A stretch of 64,000 nucleotides of DNA from Oenanthe sinensis (Eukaryota; Streptophyta; Magnoliopsida; Apiales; Apiaceae), in NCBI GenBank assembly GCA_028671895.1, contig CM053810.1, positions 61,877,501 through 61,941,500 on the forward strand, given 5' to 3'. Below are positions 1 to 11,675 of the stretch, piece by piece; position 1 is the stretch's first letter, and every line of letters begins with the position of its first letter. The notes beneath the pieces were generated by a model. The model was not told the origin of the DNA, did not search any database, and saw nothing but the letters and a program-made list of their open reading frames with translations. Both the position numbers and the translations under genes were made by a program.

Positions 1-941
1 GATAGGCGCACATCAATCAATCTACGGATTCAATCCCATTCTCGTCTTTGCTGCCTTGCTTTTCCAGCTAAAGCGACTGGGTTCCCAATCCTACATTCTT
101 TTTTCTATTCTTCAATTCATGATTTCGATCTTTTTTCAAATTAAATTTTTTGTGACCTTTTTCCTGGGTTGTATCTATGATTTCAATTATTATTTATCTT
201 GCAAACTGATTTGTTAATTTTTATTTTTGGAATAATTTGCTTTTTACAAATGAGTACACGTTCCGAGTCGAAATCAACACTTGGAACGATAGAGGATAAA
301 TCATTATGCTAAAATCGAATTGCGCGTGAGATTGAAGAATATTATTTGAATTTATGAATTGAACAAAGGAAAGAATGAGATGGACTTGGAAAACAAATGT
401 ATCAAAGGGTTCAATTTCTGTCAAGCTGAATCAAAAAATATTTTACTTTGTAATCCGGTAACAAGTCTAGGACTATAAGCAAAATATATAAAGGGGGAGC
501 TCTTATGCTGCAGCAGCAGCTTTGATGATGCTTTTGCAGATTCAATATGCTCCTGCACATTCTTCAACTTGACGGGGGAGCTTTCGAACCTATCAACCAC
601 AGTTCATTCAATCTTCAATTCCCGCTTTGTGTAAATATTATAAATGCACTACCCTTTAAAATTACTTTGACGTTTGACATGCATTTTTAGGGATTTTGAA
701 TATATAGTTAAATTTATTATTTTAAAAAAAAAAATTGAATAAAAATATTCAGAAAAAAAGCTTAAAAGATAATAATTCTAACTATATTGTCAAAGCTCCT
801 AAAAGAGCATGTAAAAAAGTCAAACGTGAAATATTAACACACAAAAAGAGTACATGTTTTTCCAGGAATGTGAATTTTTAATGTTTGTTGAATAATAAGT
901 TACGCGTACTTATGCTGCAATGCCTGTGAATTATTTATAAA
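1..941. other. Left-edge spacer, 3' flank of the kinase gene
   Basis: AT-rich sequence downstream of the kinase stop codon on the minus strand. I see no complete gene. A minus-strand stretch at about 490-600 reads as a coding-like fragment and is discussed as a finding. The rest holds only short random frames. Confidence 0.5.
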
Positions 942-3900
942 TCATGTACCTCTATGAGAACGGGATGGATGAGTAACACTTTGACGAGTTTGCCTGTCTT
1001 GGTTTCTGCGTTTTCTGCCTGATTGTGTCAATGGCCCTGAGAACGAACCCTTTCCCTTCCTCTCATTGCGACATTTCTAGTACAATTTAGGAAGCCGGAT
1101 GAAGTTCATTAGTATATATGGATGTTTATTCAATTACCATGTACAAAATCTTCCAACTTTCAACTTCACATTCAAATGAAAACATGTTGACGCATCAACA
1201 AGAATGTGGCGCATCTGCTTTTATGCAGCAATCAGTAATGCATTCGGAGTTTTACGAGTAAGATCAGGGAAACAGATTATTCTTGTAACTTTTAAAAGTG
1301 GATATAATAATCTGCTGCCAGTGTCAAATGTACTAAAGATTTCTTTTTCTCGCATTCTTCTCTTAATGCAGTGCCAGAGCTTTCTTCAATTTGTATTTAT
1401 CCATATTATTCATCCATCGTGCTCTTTATTATATTTTAATTTAGTAAATCAACTATCCATTTTTTGATAATATTATCTATTTCTTTTGATTAGAAGAAGC
1501 ATAAAACAAATAGGAGATACTTACTTCATACGAATTCTCTGGTGTATCAATATCATACCAATCAAATGAATTGTGTCGCTGAGGCTGAATTCGTTCCTTC
1601 TGCATCACACGTTTTGAATTATTGTCGCGGCGTCTTAAAGGAGGCTTCTCTTTGCTTGAATATTCAACGTTATCTTCTGCACAGGATGTTTGAGTTGTTA
1701 AAGTTTTCCTTCCACGTGATCTTGAGGATGCAGCATCCTGTTTTTGCATTTTGTCCTGAGCAAAACCATTAGGTTCTGCTGCCACTGATACTGAGAGTGT
1801 GGTGTTTGCTTGAGACATGTCAGTCACTTGACTAACTTCAGAAGCAGCATCAGATGCAGAATTCAATGAATCCCTGGCTCCTTTTTCCTTGGCACGTAGG
1901 AGAAGATTACTTAAATTAGTGGGAAGCAAAGCTTTGTCTGAAACTGAAATTTGGAAGAGATAGGAAGGGGGTGGGGGGAGACCTGTTTTGGTTCTGACGT
2001 GGTTGATTCTTGCAAGGGTTTACGCTCTCTACTGGAATTTCTTGAAGTGCCAGATGCACGCATCTTGGAAACCTTTTTCCTGGAATTCAATTTTAAGGAA
2101 CCATTTAATTTAAAACATTCATATACAACACTGTCTGGGGTATAGAATATGAAAACACTAGCATCATTTAAAAGCCTTAACACTTGCTCTTTCTTGATTC
2201 TATTGCTAAACTTTACTCGACTCTAGAAAGAAAGTGATCTTTTCATGTTTAAGCATCATTTAAAAGCCTTAACACTTGTTCTTTCTTGATTCTATTGCTA
2301 AACTTTACTCGCCTTTAGAAAGAAAGTGATCTTTTCATGTTTAAACCTCCATTAGCAGCAGCAAACTTTAAATATAATGGCCGAACAGGAGTTTTGCATA
2401 TCACTAGACTGAATAGTAGTAGCAGTCGAAATAGAAATAATTTGGGCCCATAAACCATTCGAGTCGATAAACTTCACATGTAAAGACGGCAAACATGTCT
2501 TATCTCCATGAAGTAAGAGTAATATATAACTTGTAATTCTGACATTCGTAGAACTAAGGAAGTCTACTAAACAGCAGTAGCTTTATATTTTTTCATTGGA
2601 TGCGTATGTGCTGTGGAAAAACCTAACTATAACTCAAAGCTTTTGGATAAACAATAACGAGTATTAAGAGCTACCTTCTTTCTTCCTCGCGGAGCTTTGC
2701 ATCAATTTCTTTGTTGGGTGGGTATTTTGGCAAGCTTGACGGATCACATGCATAAGGCGTTGAAGTAAAATACTGTTGAGCACAAAGGCTGCCGATCAGG
2801 AACTGAACTTAATTGATGAGGTATAATAATTAATAACATATGACATTCTCGATTATACGTGACGAAGAACTGGGTGGAGTACGAATTATAAATAAAAGTT
2901 AAGGATCAACAAGATTGAAGTACGTTTATTTATTTTTTTCCTATTCTTTTTGCTAACTATTGAAGTACCTTTCACGTCATGTTACTATATCATTCGTAGC
3001 ATACTAACTTGTCCATGTGGTTACCTCAGAATTAAGTGCAGAAGTAGCTGTCCCACGCTTATGTGGCTCAATGGAAAGGAAACTTTCTATAAGGTTCAGA
3101 GATGTTTCTGGGAAATCTTTACACCTCTCTCGAAGCATACTTTCATAGCGATGCTGGGGTTTAAACATTCCCGCAAGAGGAAGTTTATACCTTTTCCAGT
3201 ATTCCTCAGGTGGAGTACCGCAAAGCTTAAAAATTTTATGTAGTTGTTCAACCTGTGGATTCGGTAACAAAACTTTAGAGACACTAAATCTAAATGAACT
3301 TTTTAGAAGACTAAAATGATTAAGAAACCTATCCTTCCATGCGGTAAAATAACTGATAGTTCATGATTGTGAATGTATGGAAAGACCACCCCCTAGACAC
3401 TTAATAGTGTCCTTCCCTGTTTATTTTGTAATGAATCAAAAGCACATTCCCTGTTTAAAAATTCTTCTTTCAAACGATATTATCTTCATTTTACTTCAAT
3501 ATTTTTATACACATCTTTGCATCTTATATAGGGACGAAGTGTTTGCATGGTGATGACAATTGAAACCATTTTATCCCCTCTCCGAACACAAAACACATAC
3601 AAATTAAAAAAAATGTAACAGAAAAAACCTTTCTTTTTTCTAAGGTAGACCAATAAACCAAATCAAACCAAATAGATCCTGTGTATACCACCCGTCAAGC
3701 GGTTGAGGGAGGGTAAGTTGTACGAACTTAATCAGTGTTACATAGCATAATAACATAAGAAAGGCGTGCAGATATGTTTCAAGTGTTATCACCTCAGTTT
3801 TCCCTTTAAGAAGGGGTTTCCCCGTGAAAAGCTCAGCAAATACACAGCCTACACTCCACAGATCCACAGATACCCCATAGTTAGTCGAGCCCAGTAGAAG

Positions 3901-5759
3901 TTCGGGAGGACGATACCATAGCGTCACAACACGAGTTGTCAAAGGTTCCTTGTTATATGCGGCAGTAAAGTTTGCCAGACCAAAATCTGCCATCTTCAAA
4001 ATTCCTTCGTTGTTCACCAATATATTAGATGTTTTAACATCCCGATGCATTAATCCTTGTGAGTGGCAATGCTCAATTCCACATAATAACTGGCGCATAA
4101 AGCACTTAATCTGCTCACAACAAAAAATTATTGAATGATCTTGAGTTAAAGCTGATGAACTCTATGCTCTAAATAATCCCGACAACATCAGACATGCAGA
4201 AAAATAATTTGAAGCGTTAGTTAGTACTTTATTCCGAACATTTGTTGTGATATAAAAGAACAAACCTGTGCCTCAGTGAATTTGATGTCAGGACATGATA
4301 ATAGACCAGCGAGATCATGTTCCATATACTCAAAAACCAGGTATATGCTACATGATAATTTTGAAGCAATAATCCCCTCTAATTTCATAATGTTTATATG
4401 ATCAAGCCTTCGGAGAATTGTGATTTCGCGTGCCATAAACCGTACACTTTCCGGTGTGAAATTGTCAAATCGCACCTTCTTCAGGGCCACCATTTTACCA
4501 GTTTCAGTATCACGTGCACGGCAGACACTGCTATACGTACCTTGTCCTATCTACATATTAAAAATGAGCTCTTTAGACCCTGCTAATGGACATAGTAAAG
4601 TGATTATATGGCAATTTAAATGAGACAACTTGGTCAATTATCAGAATTAGTCGTGTTGCATAGCGTTTCAGTAGACTGGCAGCAAAAAGCACCACAACTC
4701 GTGCTTGTCAAACAAAACACAAATCTCTTAATAGTCCAAACTTGATGGGGGTTAAGGCTTTGATTTCTGTGTGGATAAAACGGGTGAATTGCAAGGTTTA
4801 GAAGAGACTCGCCATCCCACCTCCATCTATACTGACATTTGACATAAAAATATACTCCTATAAAGGAAGTTTTTTTTCAGGAGGTATATGCATCCTCGAG
4901 ATGAGCTGATGTTAAACCTAGAAAGTTCACATAATTTAAGGTACTACTCTTGGTAGAAACATGGTGGATTTATACTCCAAATGCAGTATACTCCTTGTCT
5001 TGGTAATTTATACGTGTTCATTTCCATTCTGAATAACCCGGGAATGGTCTTTTAATACAATCGATTGTAAACTATATATGATAACAAGCTGTTCGACAGT
5101 ACTAAGAGATTAAATACGCACAAGTTCTCATAAAATAGTGAGGTCTAATCGATATTCGCTAGGTCACAGATGCGAACCCTTATAAACAAATCCTTTATGA
5201 GAAGCAAGAGTGAGACGTACTGCATAGATTGAGACCTTCAGCCCCATGCACGAGCCTTGTGCACTAAATGACAGATTCTAATAACATGCAAATACAAAAT
5301 GTTAAATAAAAAGCAACTTTTTCTCAAGAAAATCAATATTACCTTCTCCAGCTTCTCAAACCTGTCATATTTAAGAGGCACCCATCCCTCGACGGCTTCG
5401 GCAGCTACAGCACATAACCAAGGAGGCCACCCTGCAGCAACATTCTCTCCTTGGATAAACCTCCCTCCATGTCTAATGCTAAAAGAAGAGCTCCTTCCGG
5501 AGCTTGGAGGATTCGATAAATTCCCCGAATCTTGATTTCTTGAGACAGAGATTTTTTTGTGATCATCTTTCTCCTTTTCAGGTTCCTCCTTAATCTTATC
5601 TAAAGTTCCACTAAATCCAACTCTAGAAAAGGAGCCAGAATTAGATTTAAGGGTCCAATCAATGTCATTAGTAGATTGGACAATTATATCAGGAGAAGAA
5701 TCAGGACTTTTTTTTGCTGTTCTTCTTGTTAATGATTTCTTGGAGCAAACGCAACCCAT
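942..5759 (-). CDS. CDK-like Ser/Thr protein kinase, IBS1-like group, eight exons
   Basis: Probable membrane-anchored protein kinase related to Arabidopsis IBS1 (IMPAIRED IN BABA-INDUCED STERILITY 1). Exons read from splice sites: 5343-5759, 4266-4550, 3793-4110, 3025-3252, 2675-2772, about 1983- or 2024-2079, 1525-1937 (or 1943) and 942-1076. The start MGCVCSKK has Gly2 and Cys3/Cys5, a classic N-myristoylation and palmitoylation signal. The kinase domain begins near residue 132 (YDRFEKLEK, then IGQGTYSSV). It has the VALKK lysine, PESVRFMAREI in place of the CDK PSTAIRE helix, catalytic HRDVKTSNIL, DFGLA and the WYRPPELLLG segment. The tail carries EVSQVTDMSQA and KGSFSGPL, seen in this group. 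All junctions keep phase except exon 6 to exon 7, where the strongest donor (after 1983) gives the wrong frame; a weaker donor at 2024 restores it, giving about 649 residues. The family call is firm, the tail less so. Confidence 0.85.
2161..2344. repeat. 92-bp tandem duplication in a kinase intron
   Basis: Two adjacent copies, 2161-2252 and 2253-2344, differ at about three positions. They lie in the intron between exons 5 and 6 of the kinase gene. The high identity points to a recent local duplication. Confidence 0.9.
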
Positions 5760-7623
5760 TACCTCCGACCCAAACCCATCAAAGATAGACCCGTACCCAG
5801 ATGGGGATTTGGGTTCTGTTGTTCGGTTATTATAGGGAGATCATGGTGGAAACAATGGGGATTGCGTTAACGAAGAAGAAACAACAAAGGTTGTGGCACT
5901 GGTTAGATTACTTTCTTTCCTCATTTATTTTTATGTTTTGTAATAAAAGAAGAGATAAAAGAAACAAGGAAAGACAGAGATTTTGTTTGGTTTTGTTAAT
6001 GTCTCACCAGGGTGTTGCGAAATACACGGGGGAGACTGATTTTAACGAAGGTCCAAATTCTAATTCTTTAATATTCTTTCTTTATTCGTGTTTTCCACCT
6101 TTTTTTTAATAAAGGGATTTAAAATCCCCAAGAAACAATATAATGTGGGGAAAATAAGCAAAAGATTCAAAAAAAAATCTTTGTACTTTTCTTGCTCCAG
6201 GTAATTATCAGTGTTATTGGCTTATTGGCTTATATTTCATTTTAATGATGGATGTACAATGTTGCTTGGCTTATTAGCACCGCTAGAGCTAGAGGTTAAA
6301 GGGCAAGCTATGTGTAAAGACAGCCGAAAGAGGTGCAAGAAATAGGTCCAAGTGGTATGTTACGTGTGTGTTTGTGTTAATTTGTTCCAGGGCTTATGAA
6401 ACTGTGTTTGTCAGTAGCTTCAGAATGTTGAGTTACTGTCTCTAATTTATGCCGCGGCCTATCTGACATCATGTTATGACATTTTTGTGTTAAGTTTTAT
6501 GTATGGTACCTTTGATTTTGTACTTTCCCCATCTCCGGTCTTCTGGCCTATCACCGTTGTTTTTGTTGACATAAAGAAACTCAAAGATGCAAATCTCTGC
6601 AGTGTCAAATATGTTGCACATTCTTTTAAGGAGCCTCTGCAAATTAATCACGGGCACTTGTTGTTTACTTCCATTAAAGCTTTAACGGCATAATTATGTT
6701 TTCAGTGACAAAGCCTATTTTGTGGTATTTTTCGTTTCCATAGTTTTAGCCCCGATTAACAAAGGCGGCGATTGTAAGTTATAAAGACCGAAAATGACCT
6801 CTCTGCCGTAAACTCTTTCTGTCTATTTAACGGTCAGAATACCTTTTTTTGCCAATTAAAATGAAATCTGAATTGCCAGAAAAGAATTCGAGCCACCATC
6901 TTGTAATTCGGTTTCATATCTGGCCACCAAAATGCAAAGAAGTCAATTAAGAACATGAATTTGGACTAACCATGATGAGCAGCTACATTACAAAAATTAT
7001 TAGCAATTCTAATTTCATGACACATTAGGTCAAAAATTAAATAATACCGTGGCAAGATATTCTCATTCATAGTTACATATGTGTGTGGGTGTTGTTTTGG
7101 TTCATAAATAGTCACAATTTAATAAACTCAAACGAATCGAACTGTTTGTTAAGCTGCTCAATTTTGCTCATAGCAATTCCAGCAATTGGGAGATAAGGTT
7201 ATGAAAGAAAGCCCCGATATAGACATGTTCGGTATATTCGCGAACAACTCGTGTTTGGTTCAATCATACCCGAACAGCCAAACTCAAGTTTGGATAAAGA
7301 AATTGTCCGATAATATTACAGAATATTGTTGGGTTGGATGATTTTTTTGCTTGCGTTTGATAAAACTTCATTTGAATTCGTTCGACGGTTCATTTACATC
7401 TCTAAATAAGTTATTGTATCGTGTTCTTTAAAAATTAATATTTCCAAAAAAAAAACTGGAAAGCAAGAAAATTAACTCAATTTGAAGAGAATAATGTATT
7501 CAATTATTACAATACGACACCGAAATGGAATTAACAAGAAAAAGATATACACGTAATGGTTTAGCAGGTTCGCTAGTCGGAGCAACTGTATTTTAGTCAG
7601 AGCGGACAAAAGATGTAATGGAA
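5760..7623. other. Intergenic spacer with the kinase promoter
   Basis: Upstream region of the kinase, followed by the 3' flank of the receptor-kinase pseudogene. Only short, non-conserved frames occur here. No repeat, RNA gene or clear regulatory motif could be supported by eye. Confidence 0.5.
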
Positions 7624-9735
7624 TTAACCAGCACCTTGCAATTTCCTAATCTCTTTGGCCACAATTTTGGTTGGAAAGAGGTTGTCGTGGTCTAACTTTT
7701 CACAAGACTCTTGAAGCTGCAATGCAAGTTCAAGGCTCGAAACAACATCGCTTATGGTAGGCCTATCAATCCCATGGCCCCTTAGGCAGTTATATCCCAC
7801 CTCTCCAAACTTATGTAGACTCTCTGCTGCAATCTCACCTGTTATGTTTTGATCCACTATTTTACCAAGGCTGCCTTTCCTATAACAATTCCGTGACCAC
7901 TCGGCTAAATTCATTTGCTCATGTGGTAACTTCTGCATAATCACTGGCCTAGCACACAACATTTCAAACAACACCACTCCAAATGAATAAACGTCTGATT
8001 TTGGAATTAATTGCTGCCGTAGGTAATATTCTGGATCCAAGTATTCAAAACTACCCTTCACTATTGTGCTCACGTGTGTGACTGATGTATCACCGGGACC
8101 CATTTTCGACAAACCAAAATCTGAAACCTTGGCAACCATTTTCTCATCCAACCAAATATTAGCCTTTGTTTCCATGACAATGTAGGATTATTTCCCCCGT
8201 AAAGATGGTCACGGAGGGTTCCGTTAACCATGTAATCATAAACCAGTATCATCTCACCACTATCATCACAGCATCCAATCAGTGGTACAAGATGGCGGTG
8301 GCGCAAATTTGAAAGGATCGTGATCTCTGTCTGAAACTCCAGGGCCCCTTGCTGGGATGATGGGTTCAACCGCTTGATTGCTACAGGGTATGTACCGTTT
8401 TTCATATACCCTTTATACACGTTACAAAATCCTCCCTTCCCAATAACGAAATTGTCATCAAAGTTGCTAGTAGCTAATTTTATTTCCTCCACAGAAAATT
8501 TCTGGTTTCTGACAGGCGGCAATAATGAAATATTCGTGGTAGTCGATCTGTACTTGTTGTTGACATCCTGAGATTTCTTTCTTGTTCGTCGGAATAATAG
8601 AAAACCGACTATCAATAAGAACAAGAGTACCCCTCCCAGCGAACCTCCAATACAAGCGCCTGCGAGTGTAGAGTGAGGGTTTTTTTCCAATGGGACCGAT
8701 GGCACTAAATCCACTAATTCAGGATTAGGGGAAGCAAGGCTACCTCCAGGTTGACTAAGCTTAAAAATCTCCAATCCATTCAAAATTACATTTTCGTAGA
8801 CAGGATTATATTCTATGTTAGGGTGCATTGCTAGCCACAAATATGGCTTAGACTTGCTACCATCTGAATTGTTGCTGACGAACACAACATAGTCTTTATA
8901 CACTGGAATTCGTCTCCCACCAGTCCAATGGAAGACATCTGCATATGTCTCGGCTGTCTGATTGTTGATGAAAATAGAAAATACACGGTCATTAGTGCTA
9001 GTTATTTCCTTTAGGAACTCACAAATATGGCTCGTCTCCGTCTCCATCCCATGAGCGAAACATTCCAGTATCCTCTTTTGGGGAAATGTAACGGCCGCCT
9101 ACGTTTAGCTGGTAAAGTTTTTCCAGTGCCACGGATTCATAAATAGGAAAGTCTTCATAATTACCCAGAAATTTAATGTCTTGTTGGCTATCATAATTTC
9201 CACCCACGTAGAGCTTATCTGGAATGGAAACAACTTCAATGCCATTGACAAAGGCATACGAGTTTGGATTCGATGTATGCTTTGATGAGAGTTAATAACT
9301 GGTCCTGGAGGTTAAGAGAGGCGCTGAAGTTATATAGAAGAGTGTGGTTTAGTGCATGGACGGAGAAAAATGATTTAGTCATGTCAAAACCATTTGAGTA
9401 GCCTGTTGGAGAAATATATGACCAGCTTTGGAGACAGGGATTTTATAGGTGAATTTAGAACGGAATATGCGGGCGGTTAAATAAGGCACTGGTTCTGGTT
9501 CGGCTGATGCAGGGGTTGATGTTGAAGTGTTTAAGGTGTCTGCAGGTGATAGTTTAAATTTTGGTTGGGAATCTGTGTCCCATTCTCTGTTATCGTTCCA
9601 AGTTGTTTTGGAAGGTTCCCCGCACTTGAGAAGGATGTTATCGGCAGGAGTATACACCGGTGACACGGGGGAGATGTCGGCCATGGCAACAAGGTGGGGG
9701 AGCAAAAGGAAGATACACAAAACTAAACAAACCAT
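7624..9735 (-). pseudogene. FERONIA-like (CrRLK1L) receptor kinase pseudogene
   Basis: Remnant of a Catharanthus roseus RLK1-like receptor kinase; intact members bind RALF peptides or wall pectin at the plasma membrane. The start is MVCLVLCIFLLL, a signal peptide, followed by malectin-like ectodomain pieces (PVYTPADNILLKCGEPS; AYAFVNGIEVVSIP; VGGNYDS). A transmembrane stretch (GGVLLFLLIVGFLLF) lies at about 8600. The kinase domain has GKGGFCNVYKG, VAIKRL, DFGLSKMGPG and GSFEYLDPEYY. Family genes usually lack introns, so the several frame changes are true lesions. Near 9380-9400 the ectodomain frame breaks, at 9047-9250 it resumes in another frame, and at about 8165-8190 the segment between the LSWKQR motif and the start of subdomain VII is missing. 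That loss removes the HRD catalytic loop and shifts the frame. No active kinase could be made. Confidence 0.85.
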
Positions 9736-9838
9736 CTTTCCTGGGATGTTTATCAAACTATAATTTTTTTTGTTCGGGATAATAATAATTTCAAATGAAC
9801 ACAAGTTTAGATTTACAAGTAATATTTGGTAAAATAAT

Positions 9839-9843
9839 CTATT
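9839..9843. repeat. Target-site duplication, left copy
   Basis: CTATT immediately before the 5' LTR. The same five bases follow the 3' LTR at 15660-15664. This marks an LTR-retrotransposon insertion. Confidence 0.9.
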
Positions 9844-10133
9844 TATTATAAATATACTATCTAGAAGGTGATTGTCAAAGTGATATTATCAAGTTACAGC
9901 TTAGAGTTATTGGGAAGCAGCACAATCTTAAATGCAAACAATGTAAACACAAGTTTATAGAGCTGGCACTCGTTTTTCATTTTCCAATACACGGTACCTC
10001 AACCTGTATAAATACTGATCACCTCGTATTATTTGATGTACAACAAGAGCATATGAAATAATATTGTTCTCTAAAGTATCATTACTTATATTCAAGATTT
10101 AGGCTTTTTATATATAATTAGAATTTTATAACA
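9844..10133 (+). repeat. 5' LTR of the copia element
   Basis: 290 bp, starting TATTATAAAT and ending TTATAACA. These termini form a short inverted pair, but the canonical TG start is TA here in both LTRs. It matches 15370-15659 except for five substitutions and no length change. Confidence 0.95.
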
Positions 10134-10134
10134 C

Positions 10135-10148
10135 GTTATCAGCACGAG
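10135..10148 (+). promoter_or_regulatory. Putative tRNA primer-binding site
   Basis: GTTATCAGCACGAG follows the 5' LTR directly. The TATCAG core resembles the initiator-Met tRNA primer site used by copia elements, but the match is partial. Confidence 0.4.
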
Positions 10149-10153
10149 TCTCT

Positions 10154-10300
10154 GCCCGAGCAAGTTTTATTCACAGAAGAGATATTATCCGAGAAATTTT
10201 ATTTACGAAGAAGGTATTGACAAAGAAGATGTTGCCCGAGTAAGCTTTATTTACGAATGAGGTATTGGCCAAATAAGTTCTATTTAACAAAGGAGGTACG
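10154..10300 (+). repeat. Imperfect repeats in the element's leader
   Basis: Three to four diverged copies of a 40-50-bp motif built on CCGAG..AAG.TTTATTTACGAA and GGTATTG lie between the primer site and gag. This belongs to the untranslated leader, where packaging or dimer signals are expected. Confidence 0.55.
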
Positions 10301-10543
10301 GTTTAACTTCATTTATTTTATTTTATAAATAACCGTTATAATTGTTCTCGTTATTATTTTATATTACTCTTAAATATTTATATATATTACAACTGCTATG
10401 CTTTTAATATTATTAGTCATAAGTTTATAGTTGGCTATATCGTAGTAATTTTATAAATTTTATTGTATGTACGTGATTAATTATTTGTGTTTTAACATGC
10501 ATATTATTATATCATATTTTAAATATTTATTTTGTAAATCAGA

Positions 10544-11500
10544 ATGGCGAATCTTGCAAAATTAGAGTTTGTTGCTTTGGATGTTTCTGGGGATAATTAT
10601 CTGTCTTGGGTGCTTGATGCTGAATTATATCTGAGTGCAAATGGATTAAAAGACACTATAGAAACTAGAAAAACTCCAACTGCTGAACAAAATACAAAAT
10701 CTATTATCTTCCTTAGGCACCACATTCATGCAGACTTAAAATCTGAATACCTAACTGTCAAAAACTCACTCACCCTCTGGAATAATCTTAAAGACAAATT
10801 TGATCATCAAAAACTTGTTTATTTACCCTCAGCCCGATATGATTGAATCAATCTAAGGTTCCAAGATTTTAAATCTGTTTCTGAGTATAATTCTGTGTTG
10901 TTCAAAACAAGTTCAAAATTAATTTTGTGCGGTGAGAAAATTACTGATGCTGAAATGATTGAAAAGACCCTCTCAACCTTCCACCCCAACACTATAATTC
11001 TGGCTCAACAATATAGGCAGCGCAATTTCACAAAATACAGCGAGTTGATATCTCTCCTTCTTGTAGCAGAAAAGAATAATGAGTTGTTGATGAAAAATCA
11101 TCAGATCCGTCCTACAGGCTCTGCCCAGTTACCTGAAGTACATAACACGTCATTCCAGAAGAATGAACGTAGGAAAGGACATAGAGGAGGACGAGGTTAT
11201 GGTCAAAATCGCAGACGTGGAAATTTTCGTGAAGGGTTTCGAAATCAGTATCATTCTGGTCACCTAAAGTGGCAACGTGATGGTTATAACAACTCTGGCC
11301 ACCGGAAGTGGCAAAATGAAGTGCCAAATAAAAAGAAGGCACCACAAGAAAGAGATACTAGAGATATTTGCCATAGGTGTGGGGCTGAGGGACATTGGGC
11401 ACGTACTTGTCGTACTCCTAAACATCTTGTTGAACTCTACCAATCATCCAAAAGGCTTAATGGAAAAAGGGTGGAAACAAACTTAGCTGACTATAATTAA
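10544..11500 (+). pseudogene. gag of the copia element, one internal stop
   Basis: Capsid/nucleocapsid coding region. The frame opens at an ATG and reads the UBN2/retrotransposon gag type (SGDNYLSWVLDAELYL). A TGA interrupts it at 10844-10846, after which the same frame continues to a TAA at 11498. Near the C-terminus is a CCHC zinc knuckle (CHRCGAEGHWARTC) preceded by an Arg/Gly-rich basic stretch, both for nucleic-acid binding. As it stands it gives only a 100-residue N-terminal fragment. Confidence 0.85.
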
Positions 11501-11675
11501 AATATAGAAAATGTACCAACCAACGAGACCTCAATCAAATTAGACACTGGTACTAATCTTTATTGTGATTTATATGGCTAGGTTTTATATGTACTTTCTT
11601 TATTTTCATGTACTTGTTTTTATGTGCTTGTTTTATGTGCTTATTTTATGTACTAATTTTATCTGAATAAAATCG

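Noticed and set aside
1204..1467. Plus-strand 87-codon frame
   Set aside because: It lies opposite the last intron of the kinase gene and has no family resemblance.
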